A DNA stretch of 48,063 nt from a virus: positions 1-48,063 of the IMG/VR virus record IMGVR_UViG_3300025728_000005. One strand, given 5' to 3'. A model generated the notes under the pieces. The model was not told the origin of the DNA, searched no databases, and saw only the letters and a list, made by a program, of their open reading frames with translations. Both the position numbers and the translations under genes were made by a program. Below are positions 33,546 to 40,106 of the stretch, in pieces (positions within the stretch are counted from its first letter, which is position 1; each line of letters opens with the position of its first letter).

Positions 33546-33689
33546 TCAAATTGGTTGGTTGTCCCACTGGCGTTCAATCTTGATCGCCTCGTCTTCGTAC
33601 TCTTTGCGGTCATCGCCCTGGAACTGCTCGGGGTCGAACGCGCCTACCGTCATCCAGTCGAGCTGGGCGGTCAGTCGTGGTGTGTTCAT
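33546..33689 (-). CDS. Small hypothetical protein
   Basis: This 47-residue protein starts at ATG 33689 (NTPRLTAQLDWMTVGAFD) and has an acidic centre. It lies between the coiled-coil protein and ERF with short gaps, so it is probably translated as part of the recombination operon. Unknown function. Confidence 0.58.
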   Translation of the reverse strand: MNTPRLTAQLDWMTVGAFDPEQFQGDDRKEYEDEAIKIERQWDNQPI

Positions 33690-33696
33690 GGGCGCC

Positions 33697-34791
33697 TCAG
33701 AAGTTGATGGTGATGTTCGGCACTTCACCGCGGTAGATTTTCAGAACGAGCGCCTTGGCCAGTTCTTCGGTGACGTTCATCGACATGATTGCCAGCTTCG
33801 CCTCGCCCATGATTTTCGACTTGTGCGCCGTATCGGCTGCGCGGGCGTTCTGCTGGCGGACAATCTCGGCGGCGGCATCGTCTGCGCGCTTCTGCTCATC
33901 CAGACGCGCCTGCTCGACTGCCTGCTCTTGCCGGGTTGCAGCCTCCTTGCGCTCACGTTCGGCGCGCTGCTCGGCCTCTTCCTGGTCGCGCTTTGCCTGC
34001 TCAGCCTTGCGCTCAGACTCGGCCGCAGCCAGCTTCAGGTCGTTCTCGCGCTTGGCTGCTGCCGCCTGCTCGTCCTTCACCCGCTGCGCTTCTGCATCCC
34101 GCTCGCGCTGCGCCTTCTGTTCCGCCTCGATGCGCGCCTTCTCGGCAGCCTCGTGGGCGATTCGTTGCTCGCGGTCTTTCTGCTCCTGCGCCTCTTTCTC
34201 GGCGCGCAGCCTGATCAGTTCGGCCTGTTCCGACTCGTACTGCTCCTGGTCGGCCAGGGCCTTGCGCAGAATCACCAAGGCGGCAGCCTTTGCCCGGTGC
34301 GCGTCGGCCTCGAACTCTTCCAGCTCCTGGTTGATCTCCAGACTGTCCAGGTCCTGGACCTTGGCGCCGATCAGTGCCGCGGTCATGCCGGCGGTGTCGG
34401 TGTTTTCGATGTGCGCGATCACGGCCTTGTGCGCAGCGACCCGGGCTTCCTCTTTCTCCTCCCACTCATTCAGTGGGCGGCGAACCTGCTCCTGCAGCGA
34501 CTCCAGGGTTTCGCGCATTCGCTTGCGCTCGGCGTCGATCAGCTTCGGGACTTCCTTCAGCTCGGCGACCAGCTTTTTGCCGGCGTCGTCCAGGGCCACT
34601 TTCGACTTCGCGACCTTGTGGGCGATCGAGGCGATGGCGGCGCGACCCTTGGCGGTGCTGGTGTCCGGCACGAACGACATAACCTCGTCGCGGATCTTTT
34701 GTAGCCATGGCTCCAGGCCGTTCGGCGCGCTGTACACGGCCAGCGCTGTTTTTTTCGGTGGCACGGTGGCCAATTCAGTAGTTGCAGACAT
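33697..34791 (-). CDS. Long coiled-coil protein of the recombination operon
   Basis: This 364-residue protein has a helical N-terminal domain (about 1-130) resembling phage DUF1351-type proteins and a long Ala/Glu/Lys/Arg/Gln coiled coil (about 130-325), with a short C-terminal domain ending in VLKIYRGEVPNITINF. Comparable genes lie beside ERF and SSB in many phages; the frequent TolA-like label reflects composition only. Probably an accessory to recombination. Confidence 0.75.
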   Translation of the reverse strand: MSATTELATVPPKKTALAVYSAPNGLEPWLQKIRDEVMSFVPDTSTAKGRAAIASIAHKVAKSKVALDDAGKKLVAELKEVPKLIDAERKRMRETLESLQEQVRRPLNEWEEKEEARVAAHKAVIAHIENTDTAGMTAALIGAKVQDLDSLEINQELEEFEADAHRAKAAALVILRKALADQEQYESEQAELIRLRAEKEAQEQKDREQRIAHEAAEKARIEAEQKAQRERDAEAQRVKDEQAAAAKRENDLKLAAAESERKAEQAKRDQEEAEQRAERERKEAATRQEQAVEQARLDEQKRADDAAAEIVRQQNARAADTAHKSKIMGEAKLAIMSMNVTEELAKALVLKIYRGEVPNITINF

Positions 34792-34836
34792 GCGTGTATC
34801 TCCCGCGCCATCCGGGACCGGGGCGCTGTGCTTGAG

Positions 34837-34953
34837 TTAGTTGGCGAGCTGACCGACGTAGGCGCTGGCCAGCATGACGAAGGTGGAGCCGAAGAGGACG
34901 ATGGCTGAGCCGCGCCAGATGACGAATCGCTTGGCTTTCTGGTAGTTAGTCAT
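34837..34953 (-). CDS. Small membrane protein
   Basis: This 38-residue protein starts at ATG 34953 (TNYQKAKRF), overlapping the upstream gene by eight bases. One transmembrane helix, VIWRGSAIVLFGSTFVMLA, fills most of it. Function unknown; small single-helix proteins are often host-directed. Confidence 0.6.
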   Translation of the reverse strand: MTNYQKAKRFVIWRGSAIVLFGSTFVMLASAYVGQLAN

Positions 34954-35317
34954 CGCGAGCCGCCAGTATCTGGTTGCCGAAGAGCGTGATGCGCCGCTTG
35001 GCAATGCCGAATTTCTTGCGCCACTCGCGGCGATCCTGAATGGCTTGCCATGCCTTCTGGCAGCCCGGACACTCAGCAAGAATCTCGGCGCGCTCTTCTG
35101 CGGTGCAGGTCGACTCGTTGCCGTAGTCGTCTACCTCCCACTCCAGCACTTGAGAGACGTGGGAGTATTGGCCGCCTTTGCGATTTACTCGGCTGTCATC
35201 GCTGGCCCGGGTGCATTCGTCAAAATAAGCCCCAATGCGCAGAGTTGCCTTCTTCACCGCCAGCCGTGCTTCAGCGTAATCCGCGCAGGCCTGTTCGAAT
35301 TTCGATGCTGTTTTCAT
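34946..35317 (-). CDS. Hypothetical protein
   Basis: This 123-residue protein has an N-terminal helix (FEQACADYAEARLAVKKATLRIGAYFDEC) and a CTAEERAEILAECPGCQKAW segment with three Cys that may bind a metal, then a basic C-terminus. Known to me only as a recurrent Pseudomonas phage hypothetical. Confidence 0.66.
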   Translation of the reverse strand: MKTASKFEQACADYAEARLAVKKATLRIGAYFDECTRASDDSRVNRKGGQYSHVSQVLEWEVDDYGNESTCTAEERAEILAECPGCQKAWQAIQDRREWRKKFGIAKRRITLFGNQILAARDD

Positions 35318-35430
35318 TTCGCCACCACCACAGGAAGGCTGAACTGCTCACTCTGAATCTCACGCATCTCTGCGTAGATGCCCCAGTAGAAGATGGTTAG
35401 GACGGTTAACATCCAGAAGAATGGCTTCAT
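35314..35430 (-). CDS. Small membrane protein
   Basis: This 38-residue protein (start 35430, stop 35314-35316) overlaps both neighbours by four bases. An aromatic transmembrane helix (FFWMLTVLTIFYWGIYA) is followed by a short polar tail. Tight translational coupling supports it being real. Confidence 0.6.
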   Translation of the reverse strand: MKPFFWMLTVLTIFYWGIYAEMREIQSEQFSLPVVVAK

Positions 35431-35624
35431 GACGTCCGCTCCCGTACCGCTATCCGTCGACCCCTTTGAGTGGTAGCCAGCTGCACCGGCAGATCCACCA
35501 CCCTGAACTCGCGACCCCGGCCTATCACTTCGTTGAACGGTAGGCCGAAGGCGATGATGGCGAGGCGTCTTTCGATGGCCTCGATCTCTTCGTCGATCAG
35601 GCTCTTCACGATTGGCGTGCTCAT
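35427..35624 (-). CDS. Small hypothetical protein
   Basis: This 65-residue protein has an acidic helical start (VKSLIDEEIEAIERRLAIIAFGLPF) and a basic end (TTQRGRRIAVRERTS). It overlaps both neighbours by four bases. Unknown function. Confidence 0.62.
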   Translation of the reverse strand: MSTPIVKSLIDEEIEAIERRLAIIAFGLPFNEVIGRGREFRVVDLPVQLATTQRGRRIAVRERTS

Positions 35625-35842
35625 GCTGCCTTCCCCTTCAAAAGTTCGACATACCGCGTAAGTTCCAGCCCGCGAATCGTTTTGGTGTAGGTATCGCGCT
35701 CGGCGCCAGTGATTGCATCCAGGCTGTGCGCCATGAACACCGCCATTCGCGCAACCGAGGCGGCCATGACCGGGAATTCAGTGGCCGGGATCGTCTCGAT
35801 TTCCTTTTCGATCATGCGCACTGCAGTGTCGTGCGTGTTCAT
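35621..35842 (-). CDS. Small hypothetical protein
   Basis: This 73-residue, mainly helical protein (EKEIETIPATEFPVMAASVARMAVFM) overlaps both neighbours by four bases in the leftward operon. No family recognised. Confidence 0.62.
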   Translation of the reverse strand: MNTHDTAVRMIEKEIETIPATEFPVMAASVARMAVFMAHSLDAITGAERDTYTKTIRGLELTRYVELLKGKAA

Positions 35843-36078
35843 TCCTTGACTCCGTTGTATCCGAAGAAGTCGCCGATCTGCTCGACGGCGATGCTGATTC
35901 GCTTGGCCGTAGCCTTACGCTCAGCCAGATCGCGCTGCCGCTTGGCGTCCAGTCGCTGCGAGCGCTCAGCCTCGTAATTGTGGAACTGGTCGGCCTGTGC
36001 CTTTTTCGGTCGCCCGTAGGCGTCGTGCAGCCGGTCCCACTCTCGTGCCTGCGCACTGTCTGCGTAACTTGTAGCCAT
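35839..36078 (-). CDS. Small hypothetical helical protein
   Basis: This 79-residue protein is rich in Asp, Arg, Lys and Gln, with a long helix (FHNYEAERSQRLDAKRQRD) and a hydrophobic C-terminal end IGDFFGYNGVKE. Unknown function; overlaps the downstream start by four bases. Confidence 0.62.
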   Translation of the reverse strand: MATSYADSAQAREWDRLHDAYGRPKKAQADQFHNYEAERSQRLDAKRQRDLAERKATAKRISIAVEQIGDFFGYNGVKE

Positions 36079-36106
36079 GTGATGCCTCCTGAGTGGGGCG
36101 GTCTGG

Positions 36107-36565
36107 TTATGCTGCGACCGGTCGGTTCATCAGCTCGGCGTAAGCCTTCAGCGCGTCTTCTCGGGTGTCGCCGAATGCGTAGTTGTTGGATGACTGGAGG
36201 TCTTCGAATCCTTCGCCGACCACGCACCATGCGCTTCCGTCTTTCATGACGCGGACTGCCCACCAAGGCTTTTGGAAGCCATCGGTGTTGCAGCCGTTGC
36301 AGGCCCAGGTGCCGCCGTAGACGAATCCGGTTTGCTTGCACTGGCCATGCGGGAACGGGTGAATGAAGTAGATCTTTCCGTCACGGATCATTTCGTCGGC
36401 CTTGTACCAGCCCTGCATGCGCTCGGCCCTGTATGCGCCGTCGGTGGCCTGAACAAACCCAACGCCTTGGACGCGAGAGTTGAAACCGCCGCCGAAGTTA
36501 CCGTCTAGACTGCTCGGCTTAAATATTTCGTAGGCATATTTGATCTTGCTGACATGCTTGCTCAT
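36107..36565 (-). CDS. Hypothetical protein
   Basis: This 152-residue protein starts at ATG 36565 with a GGAGATTGAG leader. It is rich in Gly and aromatic residues (SLDGNFGGGFNSRVQGVGF; YGGTWACNGCNTDGF), with a C-x2-C pair, and ends in a helix (TREDALKAYAELMNRPV). It looks like a compact beta domain; no family recognised. Confidence 0.66.
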   Translation of the reverse strand: MSKHVSKIKYAYEIFKPSSLDGNFGGGFNSRVQGVGFVQATDGAYRAERMQGWYKADEMIRDGKIYFIHPFPHGQCKQTGFVYGGTWACNGCNTDGFQKPWWAVRVMKDGSAWCVVGEGFEDLQSSNNYAFGDTREDALKAYAELMNRPVAA

Positions 36566-36577
36566 CTCAATCTCCAA

Positions 36578-36700
36578 TCAGGCGATATACCCGCCCGGCA
36601 TAGTGGTGATGACCTTCATAGGCGCGTCATGCATCCGCCCCTTGGCGCAGTCGTGCAGATCGGGGCGAGCTTTGCGGATCGACTTAGGTGCGCGCTTCAT
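36578..36700 (-). CDS. Small basic protein
   Basis: This 40-residue protein has an excellent GAAGGAGAGC ribosome site before ATG 36700 and stops at 36578-36580. It is Lys/Arg-rich at the start (KRAPKSIRKARPDLHD) and ends VITTMPGGYIA. Unknown function. Confidence 0.58.
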   Translation of the reverse strand: MKRAPKSIRKARPDLHDCAKGRMHDAPMKVITTMPGGYIA

Positions 36701-36990
36701 GGTTGCTCTCCTTCGGCGGCGATCAGGTGCAGGCCGTCCATTTCAAGCCAGTGGGTTATTCCTTGGATTTGCCTGTCGGCTTCATCAAAGGCCACTACCG
36801 GCCCGGTTACGTTCGGCTTTGAAGCCCTGATCGGCGCGGCGTACCAGACATGACTCATCTGGCCCATGCGATTTCGCGCCTTCAGGTTGTTGGTGACCAG
36901 AACTGCTGGAACGGTCTTCACGCTCGGATCGTCCGGAGCTTCGTTCTCTGCTGGCCAGCGCTCTTCGAAAGCAACCCATGTTGGTTTCAT
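36697..36990 (-). CDS. Hypothetical protein
   Basis: This 97-residue protein starts at ATG 36990 behind GAGGTG; the longer frame to 37119 overlaps control DNA and the membrane gene. It contains VKTVPAVLVTNNLKARNRMG and an acidic C-terminal part. It overlaps the next start by four bases. Unknown function. Confidence 0.64.
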   Translation of the reverse strand: MKPTWVAFEERWPAENEAPDDPSVKTVPAVLVTNNLKARNRMGQMSHVWYAAPIRASKPNVTGPVVAFDEADRQIQGITHWLEMDGLHLIAAEGEQP

Positions 36991-37022
36991 TGCACACCTC
37001 GTATCGAATGATGCGTCTGTAA

Positions 37023-37088
37023 TTAGTCCTTGCGGCTTGCGACAGCGGGCGTCCGTCGTCTCTCTAGTGCGAGTGCTTTGGCTTCCAT
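37023..37088 (-). CDS. Possible 21-residue peptide
   Basis: A short frame starts at ATG 37088, with GGAG of the leading TAGGAG eleven bases upstream, 12 bases after the stop of the membrane gene, and ends at TAA 37023-37025. The peptide is basic (EAKALALERRRTPAVASRKD). Spacing and ribosome site support translation, but it is too short to be sure. Confidence 0.35.
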   Translation of the reverse strand: MEAKALALERRRTPAVASRKD

Positions 37089-37100
37089 GTGTGCGATCTC

Positions 37101-37268
37101 CTACCAGGCGCCAAACCACGCGCCAGTGCCGTGAACGATGGCCATCGGGAAGAACAGCGCCCCAGCCACCAGAAAGCCCCAGCTCGCCGCCTTGAGGCAG
37201 ACGATCACGTGGGTGAACCAGGCGGCGATCGCCCAGAGCAGGACAAACAAACCGATGTGATGCTTCAT
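37101..37268 (-). CDS. Small membrane protein, first gene of the leftward operon
   Basis: This 55-residue protein starts at ATG 37268 and stops with TAG at 37101-37103. Two hydrophobic helices (IGLFVLLWAIAAWFTHVIVCL and WGFLVAGALFFPMAIV) fill it. The ribosome site GGAG lies in the right arm of operator 2, so regulator binding to DNA and translation signals share bases. It occupies the spot where lambda-like phages start the pL operon or carry their repressor gene. Confidence 0.68.
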   Translation of the reverse strand: MKHHIGLFVLLWAIAAWFTHVIVCLKAASWGFLVAGALFFPMAIVHGTGAWFGAW

Positions 37269-37276
37269 GCGTGCTT

Positions 37277-37294
37277 ACTCCGTAATTACGGACC
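37277..37294. promoter_or_regulatory. Operator site 2 (left edge of the control region)
   Basis: ACTCC-GTAATTAC-GGACC has nearly the AGTCC-N8-GGACT arms, and its 14-base core TCCGTAATTACGGA is a perfect palindrome. It lies nine bases upstream of the first leftward start codon and also carries that gene's GGAG ribosome site. Confidence 0.6.
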
Positions 37295-37319
37295 TTCGTA
37301 TCCGGTCCAGGGTCGATTT

Positions 37320-37821
37320 ACTTCCCGCTGCGGCCTCTCTCAAAGCCGCACTGGTGAAGTATTCCCAGGCCCGCTACTGGCGTCAGCCTGGGTTTGTTGC
37401 GTCATCGGTGTAGCCCGTTGCCCGCTGCTGATTGCAGGACTGGCCGGTCGTCTTCGTGGGTGGGCTTCGAGCTTCCTACTCATGGCGTCAATCGGCATCT
37501 GTTCGCCATGGATCACAGGTCCTTACAACATGCACGCTGCAGCTCTGAATGCCCGACTGAGTGGGGCAGGGTGCATGAGGTCCGGCGATCCCAGCCGAGG
37601 CTATCAGGATCGCTAATTCAATTCTGTTAGCCGTGACCCGCAACTGGCGTCGGCCACAAGCTCAATCAAATTGTTCTTCCAGTCGCGGGCCTTTCGGCTT
37701 GTCTCCCACTGGATAACGGGTTTTGGTGCTTTACGCTGCGCACCCAGGTCCGTTGCCAACCCTCTGAACTGTTAAGGCCAGTTCATCGCTGCCTTTGTTG
37801 CTGGGCCGGTGGTTATCCGGC
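37320..37821. ncRNA. Candidate large structured RNA (orientation unknown)
   Basis: This gene-free stretch of about 500 bases contains an unbroken series of perfect or near-perfect stems: 37329-37334/37345-37350 within 37320-37324/37356-37360; 37364-37370/37386-37392; 37481-37487/37504-37510; 37529-37535/37571-37577 with inner 37550-37554/37564-37568; 37585-37591/37607-37613 with inner 37593-37596/37599-37602; 37629-37633/37695-37699 with inner 37637-37647/37679-37689; 37725-37729/37740-37744; 37765-37771/37779-37785; 37805-37809/37817-37821. Frames through it look non-coding. G-U evidence is mixed, so the strand is not assigned. It is flanked by operators 2 and 3. Confidence 0.6.
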
Positions 37822-37839
37822 AAGGTCTGTCGCTGTCGA

Positions 37840-37857
37840 AGTCCGTATGTCTGGACT
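37840..37857. promoter_or_regulatory. Operator site 3 (right edge of the structured region)
   Basis: AGTCCGTATGTCTGGACT has both arms of the consensus perfect. It lies directly right of the structured region and just before a short frame with a perfect ribosome site. Confidence 0.7.
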
Positions 37858-37875
37858 CGATGGAGGTAAAGTTAC

Positions 37876-37929
37876 ATGCAGGCAAAAGAATGCGCAAGGG
37901 GTATTTCAAACATTTTTCGTGGCGCGTGA
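37876..37929 (+). CDS. Possible 17-residue leader peptide
   Basis: ATG 37876 follows a strong GGAGGT ribosome site at 37862-37867 and reads 17 codons (QAKECARGISNIFRGA) to TGA 37927-37929. It lies between operators 3 and 4, upstream of the cro-like gene. Either a leader peptide or chance; the strong ribosome site is the main support. Confidence 0.35.
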   Translation: MQAKECARGISNIFRGA

Positions 37930-37952
37930 AATGAACCGGAAGCCGATATGGT

Positions 37953-37970
37953 AGTCCATCAAAAAGGACG
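37953..37970. promoter_or_regulatory. Operator site 4 (before the cro-like gene)
   Basis: AGTCCATCAAAAAGGACG has nine of ten arm bases. Its centre ATCAAAAA is close to that of the phaZ operator (ATCAATAA). TATGGT directly upstream could be the -10 of the rightward promoter; no good -35 is seen. Confidence 0.65.
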
Positions 37971-38028
37971 TTGCGCCGAGGGTTGCTTAAGGGCAATAAT
38001 CAGCCACCGACCATAAAGGACTCACACA

Positions 38029-38259
38029 ATGGCTATTCGACATAAAGGCCTTTTGGCCTGGCTGAAAACGGCAACGGACGAAGAGATCCAGGAAGCCGGC
38101 GTTACTCGCGACCATTTGAAATTGATCGGCTATGGTTACCGCAAGGCATCGCCTGAAGTAGCAGCGGTAGCCGAGGTGGTCACCAAAGGCGTCGTCACCC
38201 GCAAGGAGCTGTTCCCGGACACCTGGGAGCGGATCTGGCCCGAGCTGAAAGCAGCATGA
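38029..38259 (+). CDS. Cro/YdaS-like repressor
   Basis: This 76-residue protein opens the rightward operon behind AAAGGACT. The layout GLLAWLKTATDEEIQEAGVTRDHLKLIGYGYRKASPEVAAVAEVVTKGVVTRKELFP...WPEL fits small Cro-like proteins of the YdaS type, with recognition helix around residues 35-50 and a C-terminal WERIWPEL. It probably binds its own control region and is one candidate for the operator-binding protein. Confidence 0.75.
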   Translation: MAIRHKGLLAWLKTATDEEIQEAGVTRDHLKLIGYGYRKASPEVAAVAEVVTKGVVTRKELFPDTWERIWPELKAA

Positions 38260-38311
38260 AACACGAATCCGGGTAAATTCCCGGAATAAACCCACTGACT
38301 AGGTAACCCCT

Positions 38312-38518
38312 ATGGCATACGATGACAAAATCCACCGGCATGACCGGCAAGTGAAGATCATGCTCAACACGGGCATCTTCGATGACCTTCGCGACGTGGC
38401 CGTGGCCAACGGCCTGCAGCACAGCGTCCTCGCTCGCGAAGTGATCGAAGCCTTCCTCAAGGCTGTGGAAGAAACCGGCAAACTCCCCCTGGGCCTGGAT
38501 CAAAGAAAACGCGCCTGA
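38312..38518 (+). CDS. Small ribbon-helix-helix-like protein
   Basis: This 68-residue protein has a short strand (RQVKIMLNTGIFDDLRDVA) followed by two helices (LQHSVLAREVIEAFLKAVEE), a plausible Arc/MetJ-type ribbon-helix-helix outline. Probably DNA binding and regulatory. A weak CCGGG/CCCGG hairpin lies in the gap before it. Confidence 0.62.
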   Translation: MAYDDKIHRHDRQVKIMLNTGIFDDLRDVAVANGLQHSVLAREVIEAFLKAVEETGKLPLGLDQRKRA

Positions 38519-38543
38519 TCACGTAATTAAGGACTAATACAAG

Positions 38544-38801
38544 ATGCCCGGAAAAAATGCAGTAGTGATGGACTTCAGCGCTTCTTCTCAGCAGAGATTG
38601 GAGCGCATTGCGTCAATGTTGGGCATTACCGTGGATGAGCTGGCCGACGCGGCTCTGACCATCGGCCTACCGGGCATCAAGCAGGCGCTGCAAAGCGCCT
38701 GTGATACCAGCCCTGCGGAACAGGTTCAGATTGGTGGCGTCATGGCCAATGTCGTGTGTTTGTGGAGCAAACAGCCCCTCGCCAGGGAGGCCAGTGGCTG
38801 A
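38544..38801 (+). CDS. Small hypothetical regulator-like protein
   Basis: This 85-residue protein follows the half-operator-like TAATTAAGGACT, which also holds the AAGGA ribosome site. The first half is helical (SSQQRLERIASMLGITVDELADAALT), with the LGI-turn typical of small DNA-binding helix-turn-helix proteins; the end is less ordered. Function unknown; operon partner of two likely regulators. Confidence 0.62.
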   Translation: MPGKNAVVMDFSASSQQRLERIASMLGITVDELADAALTIGLPGIKQALQSACDTSPAEQVQIGGVMANVVCLWSKQPLAREASG

Positions 38802-38807
38802 CCGCGA

Positions 38808-38825
38808 AGTCCGTAATTCTGGACT
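38808..38825. promoter_or_regulatory. Operator site 5 (before the Rha gene)
   Basis: AGTCCGTAATTCTGGACT has both arms perfect and the GTAATT centre of operator 2. It begins seven bases after the stop of the preceding gene. Confidence 0.72.
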
Positions 38826-38866
38826 GGTTCCAAAGTGGTAGGAAAGATGCAAGAATCAGCGGGCAC

Positions 38867-38892
38867 AAAAAAGCCGCCTGGCAGGGCGGCTT
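38867..38892 (-). terminator. Hairpin with U-tract on the leftward strand
   Basis: AAGCCGCC (38871-38878) pairs with GGCGGCTT (38885-38892) around six bases. On the - strand the stem is followed by a run of U, so it fits a leftward terminator; on the + strand only CTCAAC follows. It lies in the leader of the Rha gene, where it may also act as an attenuator. Confidence 0.55.
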
Positions 38893-38922
38893 CTCAACTA
38901 CTAAACATGTGGACTTCATTGT

Positions 38923-39741
38923 ATGAACATTGCTCAAAATTGCAATACCTCCGTTCGTCTTCTCAAAGGTGAACATCACGCGCCACGTTTCGGCGACAAG
39001 CAAAACGTAGCGCCGACTATGTCTTCGCGGGAAATCGCCGATCTGGTCGAGGCTCGCCACAACGATGTTCTCACCACCATTGAGCGGTTGTTCACCAAAG
39101 GCCTTTTACGATCTGCTCGCAAAAGCCGCCGCGAATCCACTGGCGGGCGCCCAATCGATGTTTACGACCTGAGCGAGCGAGATACCCACCTGGTTGTCGC
39201 CGGGTATAGCGACGAGCACCGCGCAAAGGTTATTGACCGGTGGCAGGAGCTGGAGGTTGTTACGGACAAGCCAGCCTTCGATATTTCCGCAGCCCTAAGC
39301 GATCCGAAAACCCTTCTGGCCCTGCTCACTGAAAACGTGACCAAGGTCGTCGCACTCGAAGCCGACAATAGCGAGCTTTCGCAAGAAAACCTGATGCTTG
39401 AACAGAAGGTCGTCGCTGATGCCCCGAAAGTGGATTTCTTCAACGGAGTCATAACATCGCATGGCGTTCATGCTGTCCGAGATATCGCTCAAGCCATCGG
39501 CACCGGCCAGAAGCGACTGTTCGAGTTCATGCGTAAGCATCGCTGGATTGACCGGTTCAACACGCCATATCAGGCCAAAGTTGAGGCTGGATATCTGGTC
39601 GCCGATCCGCATATCTACAAAGACCCGGACACCGGAGAGCGCAAGACAAAGTTTACCTGCCGAGTGACTGGTAAGGGTTTTGCCAAGCTCCAGGCGTTGT
39701 GGGCCAAGCGCGATACCGATCTGCTCGGGGGTGATGTATGA
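38923..39741 (+). CDS. Rha-family regulator with KilAC (antirepressor) domain
   Basis: This 272-residue protein has an N-terminal Rha domain (about 25-115: MSSREIADLVEARHNDVLTTIERL...GRPIDVYDLSERDTHLVVAGY) and a C-terminal phage antirepressor KilAC domain (about 160-265: GVHAVRDIAQAIGTGQKRLFEFMRKHRWI). A coiled stretch joins them. Such proteins act as antirepressors or regulators of early genes. The start is ATG 38923, in a long leader with operator 5. Confidence 0.85.
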   Translation: MNIAQNCNTSVRLLKGEHHAPRFGDKQNVAPTMSSREIADLVEARHNDVLTTIERLFTKGLLRSARKSRRESTGGRPIDVYDLSERDTHLVVAGYSDEHRAKVIDRWQELEVVTDKPAFDISAALSDPKTLLALLTENVTKVVALEADNSELSQENLMLEQKVVADAPKVDFFNGVITSHGVHAVRDIAQAIGTGQKRLFEFMRKHRWIDRFNTPYQAKVEAGYLVADPHIYKDPDTGERKTKFTCRVTGKGFAKLQALWAKRDTDLLGGDV

Positions 39742-40106
39742 GCGATTTCATTACCCAGAAGAGCGTCCAAGCCCGCAAAGAACACCGCTGCGGAGAGTGT
39801 GGCGGATTCATTCAGCCCGGCATCCGCTACATGATCATATCGGGGGCCATGGACGGCCAAGGATTCAGTCACAAGCGCTGCGGCGGCTGTCATCACGCTT
39901 TCGTCTGGCTCGACCTCACCTTGAGGCTAGGGCCTTACGGGATGCCAGATGACGATGGGATCGAGTTCGGTGCCTTGCGCGCAGAGCTGGCCGAGTATGC
40001 GAGCGAGTCGCGCTTCACATGCCCGGAAAGCCTAAAGCACTTGCATGGCATGGCTGAGCGCCGTCGCGATGCTGAGCTTGTGCGTCTTGAGCGGGGTGCT
40101 GCATGA
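39738..40106 (+). CDS. Zinc-finger-like hypothetical protein
   Basis: This 122-residue protein contains HRCGECGGFIQPGIRY and KRCGGCHHAF, two Cys pairs suitable for one zinc, and a helical basic C-terminus. It overlaps Rha and the initiator gene by four bases each. Probably binds nucleic acid or protein; function unknown. Confidence 0.68.
   Translation: MSDFITQKSVQARKEHRCGECGGFIQPGIRYMIISGAMDGQGFSHKRCGGCHHAFVWLDLTLRLGPYGMPDDDGIEFGALRAELAEYASESRFTCPESLKHLHGMAERRRDAELVRLERGAA

Noticed and set aside
32860-34704. 614-codon open frame on the + strand
   Set aside because: It is antisense to ERF and the coiled-coil gene; the Leu-rich content mirrors Glu/Lys codons of the real gene.
37015-37035. Eighth operator near TCTGTAATTAGTCC
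   Set aside because: Only one arm fits and the spacing is wrong; likewise TAATTAAGGACT at 38525 and AAAGGACT at 38016 are half-sites that also serve as ribosome sites.
37089-37616. 175-codon frame through the control region (+ strand), and 74-codon frame 37772-37996 (- strand)
   Set aside because: The first begins antisense to the small membrane gene and runs through hairpins; the second covers two operators. Neither has a ribosome site or protein-like composition.
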